From assembly GCA_947585885.1 (NCBI GenBank), contig CANPXI010000031.1:1-9527 (forward strand): a DNA stretch of 9,527 nt, written 5' to 3'. This DNA is from an uncultured Bacilli bacterium (lineage in GTDB: Bacteria > Bacillota_I > Bacilli_A > RF39 > UBA660). Positions within the stretch are counted from its first letter, which is position 1. Each line of letters begins with the position of its first letter. Below are positions 6,271-9,527 of this stretch, piece by piece. Both the position numbers and the translations under genes were made by a program. The notes below the pieces were generated by a model. That model did no database searches and was not told the DNA's origin. It worked only from the letters and a program-made list of their open reading frames with translations.

Positions 6271-7006
6271 AGATAAAAATATAGGAAAAGTATTAATATT
6301 AGTTGAAGGAGAAAAAAGTGAATTTGATTTATTAGAAAAAATATTTACCAAAGTTTTTGATTATACATATAAAGAATTTTCAAAAAACAACAATATAAAA
6401 AAAGAATATATAAGTAAAGTTAATAAAAATTCAAAAATAATAGTTGCTAACACAGATAATAGTAATATTGGCTCAATATTAGATGAAAGTTATAGAGATA
6501 GATTACTACCAAAATTAGAAGAAGAGTATGGAGATAGCCTAAAAAATGTAAGAACTTATATAATTTGGGATAGGGATAAAAATGATTCAAAAATAACAAA
6601 AAAGGCTATAAATTTATTTACAGATTCATTAAATAATGATTACGAAATGAACGGACTATTAATAATCAGTTATCCTTGTCTAGAAATATATGAATTATCC
6701 AATTATAAAAAAGGATTATGGAAAATTAATTTTAAAACAAGTTTAAAGGTAAAAAAAGAATGGTCAAAATATAGTCACGGTAAAAAATTACATTTGAATT
6801 CTGCTTCACTTTTGCTTGCTACATTAAATATGCATAAAGCATTATTAGAATTAGGGATATTTAGTTATAACATTCAAGGTTTCAAAATAACAAACAAAAA
6901 AATATTTGAAAAAGAAGAAAAACAATATAAAGATAATAATTATTATAAATCACTATCATTAATAAATATAATGCTTATAGATTTAGGTTTAATTATAGAA
7001 AGTTAA
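6230..7006 (+). CDS. RloB/TOPRIM-like protein, probable effector partner of the ATPase
   Basis: This 258-residue protein has the layout of the RloB/AbiLii group, which resembles the TOPRIM nucleases of OLD and AriB proteins. From ATG 6230: VLILVEGEKSE with acidic pair E26/E28 (about 21-31), a charged helical stretch (32-105), then YIIWDRDKND with D114/D116 and ISYPCLEIYEL (146-156), a variant of the SNPC-x-E motif of RloB proteins with Tyr in place of Asn. These acidic residues would bind metal in a nuclease-type site. The C-terminal half is basic and helical. ATG 6230 has GGAG 6 nt upstream (6220-6223), inside the preceding gene; the in-frame ATG at 6218 lacks such a site and would give 262 residues. 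The long overlap implies tightly coupled synthesis. A nuclease or tRNase role is inference. Confidence 0.78.
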   Translation: MECHHTVKTLKINKDKNIGKVLILVEGEKSEFDLLEKIFTKVFDYTYKEFSKNNNIKKEYISKVNKNSKIIVANTDNSNIGSILDESYRDRLLPKLEEEYGDSLKNVRTYIIWDRDKNDSKITKKAINLFTDSLNNDYEMNGLLIISYPCLEIYELSNYKKGLWKINFKTSLKVKKEWSKYSHGKKLHLNSASLLLATLNMHKALLELGIFSYNIQGFKITNKKIFEKEEKQYKDNNYYKSLSLINIMLIDLGLIIES

Positions 7007-7013
7007 ATAAATT

Positions 7014-7063
7014 ATAAGACTTATACTGATAAGTGTGCTATAATACTTATTAACAAGCGGAGG
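7014..7063 (+). promoter_or_regulatory. Promoter, candidate operator and strong Shine-Dalgarno of the glycosyltransferase operon
   Basis: An extended -10, TGCTATAAT (7036-7044), lies in a cluster of alternately oriented half-sites: ATAAG 7014-7018, CTTAT 7020-7024, ATAAG 7029-7033 and CTTAT 7046-7050. The pair ATAAGT/ACTTAT (7029-7034, 7045-7050) flanks the -10 symmetrically. No clear -35 is present. The Shine-Dalgarno GGAGG (7059-7063) lies 5 nt before ATG 7069. No terminator separates this from the RloB-like gene, so read-through from the upstream operon is possible. Confidence 0.6.
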
Positions 7064-7068
7064 TTTGA

Positions 7069-8670
7069 ATGAAAAAAATAACAATATTTAGTCTACATTT
7101 AGGTGTAGGTGGGATAGAAAAATACATATCAGGCCTATCTAAAATGCTAGAAGATGATTACATAGTAGAATTCATAATAACATATAAACTATCTGAAACT
7201 CCATCATTTCCTATAAGTAACAAAATAAAAATAAACTATCTTATAAATGGTGGACCTAATAAAGAAGAAATAAGACGTGCTTTTAAAAGAAAAAAAATAT
7301 TTACATTAATAAAAGAATTAACAAAAGCATCAAAAATATTATTACTAAAAAAGCATAGAACAAAAAAAGCGTTAAAAAACCTAGACACAGACTATTTAAT
7401 AACTACAAGACTTTATGAAACAAGTCTTGCAAATAAAATACTTAAAAAAAGTAATGTAGTAAAAATATGCACTGAACATAACTATCCAAAAGGAAAATAC
7501 AAAAGAAAAGTATTAAAATCAATTACTAACTTTGATAAACTAGTCGTACCTACTAAAGAAATGGAAGAAATCTACAAAAAATATATAGGACAAAAAGTAA
7601 TTTGCATAAACAATTTTATTGATGATGTAACTACACTTAAAAACAAACTAAATAATAAAAGACTAATAGCCGTAGGAAGATTTTCAAAAGAAAAAGGTTT
7701 CTTAGATTTAATAGACATAATGAAAAAAGTAGTCGAAGTAGACCCAGAAATAACACTAACTTTAATAGGTGATGGTCCCCTAAAAAATACAATAACAAAG
7801 AAAATAAAGTCTCTTAACCTAGAAAAAAATATAATACTAACAGGATACTTAAATAGTTATGAAATAGAAGAAGAAATGCTAAATTCTACTATTTACCTAA
7901 TGACAAGTTACACTGAATCTTTTGGACTTGTCTTAGTTGAAGCGATGAATGCAAGTCTTCCAATAATAGCATTTGATTCTTCTAGTGGAGCAAGAGTTTT
8001 ACTAAATGATGGCACAGGTTTACTAGTACCAAATAGAGATAAAGACTTATTTAAAGATACTATCCTAAAACTACTAAATAATAAAAAAGAATTAAATAAA
8101 TATAGTAAAAAATCTTTAGAAAAAAGAGAAGAATTTTTAAGTACAAACATAAAAAAAGACTGGTTAAAACTACTTAAAGATTTAGAAGTGCGTTCATATA
8201 AAAAAGTAATGTTTATATCTAGTACTGGTGGACACTTAAATGAAATGCTAATGCTTAAAAGTATGTTTAATAAGTACCCATTTATGATAATAACTGAAAA
8301 CACTCCAACAAATAAAGATTTAAAAGAAAAATATGGAACAAAATATGCAAAATATTTAATATATGGAACAAGAAAACATATGTTAACTTATCCATTTAAG
8401 TTAATAATAAATTCATTTAAAAGTTTGTATTACTTTTTATTATTTAAGCCTGACTTCATACTTACAACAGGCGCTCACACAGCAGGACCAATGTGTTGTA
8501 TAGGTAAACTTTTTAGAAAAAAAATAATATACATTGAATCATTTGCAAACAGTGAAACAAAAACAGTAACTGGTAGAATTATATATAAATTTGCAGACCT
8601 TTTCATCGTTCAATGGAAAAGTATGCTAAAACTATATGACAAAGCTACTTATGGGGGGTGGATATATTGA
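7069..8670 (+). CDS. Fused glycosyltransferase: GT4 domain plus Alg14/PssD-like domain
   Basis: This 533-residue fusion probably performs two steps in a surface polysaccharide or glycolipid pathway on the inner face of the membrane. Residues 1-370 form a GT4/GT-B retaining glycosyltransferase: N-terminal GVGGIEKY (12-19), C-terminal-domain start AVGRFSKEKGF (about 201-211), IGDGP (233-237) and the E-x7-E motif E283...E291 (ESFGLVLVE). Residues about 378-533 match Alg14/PssD/CpsF-type proteins: FISSTGGHLNEML (382-394), a hydrophobic anchor helix around 440-458, TTGAHTAGP (466-474), IIYIESFA and the family-typical end YGGWIY. The Alg14-type half normally recruits a separate catalytic Alg13/PssE subunit, which is the next gene. 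The fusion is a single uninterrupted frame. Donor and acceptor sugars cannot be read from the sequence. Confidence 0.92.
   Translation: MKKITIFSLHLGVGGIEKYISGLSKMLEDDYIVEFIITYKLSETPSFPISNKIKINYLINGGPNKEEIRRAFKRKKIFTLIKELTKASKILLLKKHRTKKALKNLDTDYLITTRLYETSLANKILKKSNVVKICTEHNYPKGKYKRKVLKSITNFDKLVVPTKEMEEIYKKYIGQKVICINNFIDDVTTLKNKLNNKRLIAVGRFSKEKGFLDLIDIMKKVVEVDPEITLTLIGDGPLKNTITKKIKSLNLEKNIILTGYLNSYEIEEEMLNSTIYLMTSYTESFGLVLVEAMNASLPIIAFDSSSGARVLLNDGTGLLVPNRDKDLFKDTILKLLNNKKELNKYSKKSLEKREEFLSTNIKKDWLKLLKDLEVRSYKKVMFISSTGGHLNEMLMLKSMFNKYPFMIITENTPTNKDLKEKYGTKYAKYLIYGTRKHMLTYPFKLIINSFKSLYYFLLFKPDFILTTGAHTAGPMCCIGKLFRKKIIYIESFANSETKTVTGRIIYKFADLFIVQWKSMLKLYDKATYGGWIY
8653..8661 (+). promoter_or_regulatory. 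Internal Shine-Dalgarno (G6-T-G-G) deciding a TTG start
   Basis: GGGGGGTGG, striking in such an AT-rich sequence, encodes the family-conserved Gly-Gly-Trp of the fusion protein and ends 5 nt before TTG 8667. It favours TTG 8667 over the GTG at 8658, which lies within the G-run. Confidence 0.65.
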
Positions 8671-9146
8671 TATTTGTAACAGTTGGAACACAAGATGTAC
8701 CATTTGATAGACTACTTTTAGCAGTCGAAAAGCAAATAAAAAAAGGCAACATTACTGAAGAGGTAATCGCTCAAACTGGAGTATCTAAGTTCACATCAGA
8801 CGTAATGAAAATACAAAATTATTTTACAAAAGATGAATACTCTAAAATAATAAAGAAATCAAGAATAGTAATAACTCATGGTGGAGTAGGTACAATAATA
8901 GATTCAGTAAACGCAGGAAAAGTTGTAATAGCTTGCCCTCGTCTAGCTAAATATAAAGAGCACACTAACGATCATCAACTTCAAATAATAAAAGAATTTA
9001 GTAACATGGGTTATATCATTCCACTAAAAGACCCATCTAAACTTAATAATGCTCTAAAAGAAGCAGAAATATTTAAACCAAAAAAATACAAAAGTAATAC
9101 AGAAAATATGGTTAAACTAATAGAAGACTTTATAGATAATAATTAA
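8667..9146 (+). CDS. Alg13/PssE-like glycosyltransferase subunit (GT28 C-terminal fold), TTG start
   Basis: This is the catalytic, nucleotide-sugar-binding half of an Alg13/Alg14-type (PssE/PssD, Cps14G/Cps14F-like) glycosyltransferase. Its membrane-bound partner is most likely the C-terminal domain of the gene just upstream. From TTG 8667 it has 159 residues and begins M-I-F-V-T-V-G-T-Q-D-V-P-F-D-R-L, the standard N-terminus of this family. The donor-binding loop THGGVGTI and the segment PRLAKYKEHTNDHQ follow, as is typical. The TTG start overlaps the upstream TGA (TTGA, 8667-8670), with a G-rich ribosome binding site at 8653-8661. An alternative GTG start at 8658 adds three residues. The two genes are probably coupled to give a matched subunit ratio. 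The gene ends before a strong terminator, closing the operon. Confidence 0.93.
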   Translation: MIFVTVGTQDVPFDRLLLAVEKQIKKGNITEEVIAQTGVSKFTSDVMKIQNYFTKDEYSKIIKKSRIVITHGGVGTIIDSVNAGKVVIACPRLAKYKEHTNDHQLQIIKEFSNMGYIIPLKDPSKLNNALKEAEIFKPKKYKSNTENMVKLIEDFIDNN

Positions 9147-9159
9147 CAAAATAATTTTT

Positions 9160-9200
9160 TTGACAAACCCAAAATTAATTCGGATTTGTCAATTTTTTTT
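9160..9200 (+). terminator. Rho-independent terminator of the glycosyltransferase operon
   Basis: TTGACAAA (9160-9167) pairs perfectly with TTTGTCAA (9185-9192). The stem can extend by CC/GG past one mismatch. It is followed by eight T (9193-9200). It lies 13 nt after the Alg13-like stop codon. Confidence 0.88.
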
Positions 9201-9208
9201 ATAAAGTA

Positions 9209-9253
9209 ACCTAGTTTATTTATAAAAATAATTGTATAATAATACTAGGTGAT
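9209..9253 (+). promoter_or_regulatory. Promoter and Shine-Dalgarno of nifJ with a flanking 7-bp inverted repeat
   Basis: TATAAT (9235-9240) has a weak TAGTTT -35 (9212-9217) at 17-bp spacing. The Shine-Dalgarno AGGTGAT (9247-9253) precedes ATG 9257. ACCTAGT (9209-9215) and ACTAGGT (9244-9250) form a perfect inverted repeat bracketing the promoter, overlapping the -35 and the ribosome binding site. It could be an operator. Confidence 0.6.
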
Positions 9254-9256
9254 GAT

Positions 9257-9527
9257 ATGAAACAAATAGGTGTAATGGATGGAAACGAAGCGTGCGCTAC
9301 TGCTGCTTATAACTTTATAGAAGTATGTGGAATATATCCTATAACTCCATCTAGTCCAATGGCTACCTTAACCGACACTTGGGCTAGTTCAAAAAAAGCA
9401 AACATATTTGGTGAAATCCCAGAAGTAGTTGAAATGCAAAGTGAAGCAGGTGCAAGTGCCTTAGTTCATGGTTCACTTCAAGGTGGAAGACTAACTAGCA
9501 CTTTTACTAGTAGTCAAGGGCTTCTTT
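9257..9527 (+). CDS. nifJ: Pyruvate:ferredoxin (flavodoxin) oxidoreductase, N-terminal part, cut by window end
   Basis: The encoded enzyme oxidatively decarboxylates pyruvate to acetyl-CoA and CO2 while reducing ferredoxin or flavodoxin, a central step of anaerobic metabolism in the cytoplasm. The visible 90 codons cover the start of domain I: MDGNEACATAAY, then YPITPSSPMA (27-36, with the pyruvate-site Thr30), E63 in VVEMQSEAGAS (the thiamine-diphosphate-contacting Glu of the family) and HGSLQGGRLTSTFTSSQGLL. The full protein is normally about 1,170 residues, so over 90% lies outside the window. ATG 9257 is supported by AGGTGAT upstream; an overlapping ATG at 9252 stops after two codons. It has its own promoter after a terminator, so it is not part of the glycosyltransferase operon. 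Confidence 0.96.
   Translation, partial: MKQIGVMDGNEACATAAYNFIEVCGIYPITPSSPMATLTDTWASSKKANIFGEIPEVVEMQSEAGASALVHGSLQGGRLTSTFTSSQGLL

Noticed and set aside
7908..8303. 131-codon open frame on the minus strand inside the glycosyltransferase fusion
   Set aside because: It is antisense to the E-x7-E region and the domain junction, Ser/Leu/Phe-rich, with no ribosome binding site or family resemblance.
9147..9256. Possible riboswitch or leader RNA upstream of nifJ
   Set aside because: The terminator belongs to the upstream operon; the -10 ends at 9240, leaving only about 10 nt of leader before the start codon.

Overview
The window is very AT-rich (A/T dominate even third codon positions). It uses the standard code: TGA ends the transposase and the fused glycosyltransferase, and Trp is TGG. 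An LTA-synthase-like sulfatase, a lipoprotein lysozyme, capsule-type glycosyltransferases and the start of a pyruvate:ferredoxin oxidoreductase gene together suggest a low-GC, probably anaerobic, walled Firmicutes-type bacterium, perhaps gut-associated. This taxonomic reading is inference from gene content and composition only.

Layout. (1) Positions 1-2081: the tail of an unidentified membrane protein, then an LtaS-like phosphoglycerol transferase/sulfatase. The sulfatase frame is open and strongly membrane-protein-like for 51 codons upstream of its first ATG, and no ATG, GTG or TTG lies there. An ATT start at 255, touching the upstream stop, is the best explanation. (2) Positions 2059-3806: an IS1182-like insertion sequence between two convergent envelope genes. 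The transposase is intact. The region is bounded by perfect 27-nt inverted repeats, each of which also forms a terminator-like hairpin. The transposase leader carries an upstream hairpin and a second perfect 8-bp hairpin. The 5' arm of the second one overlaps the promoter -10, an arrangement that would silence read-through transcripts but not native ones. (3) Positions 3806-4999, minus strand: a lipoprotein GH25 muramidase with Ig-like spacer domains. (4) Positions 5000-5115: a divergent, AT-rich promoter region with a large palindrome. (5) Positions 5125-7006: an overlapping pair, an ABC-like AAA ATPase and a RloB/TOPRIM-like protein. This is the kind of pair found in anti-phage systems (AbiL/PARIS/RloAB-like logic) and is the most likely defence module here. 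(6) Positions 7069-9146: a GT4 glycosyltransferase fused to an Alg14/PssD-like domain, translationally coupled through a TTG start to an Alg13/PssE-like subunit, then a strong terminator. (7) Positions 9257-9527: the first 90 codons of nifJ/por, with its own promoter, cut by the window edge.

How it fits together. The sulfatase, the GH25 lipoprotein and the glycosyltransferase pair all act on the cell envelope (teichoic-acid-type polymer, peptidoglycan, and surface polysaccharide or glycolipid). The insertion sequence and the ATPase/RloB pair look like accessory insertions in that neighbourhood. No RNA gene, CRISPR array or riboswitch was recognised.
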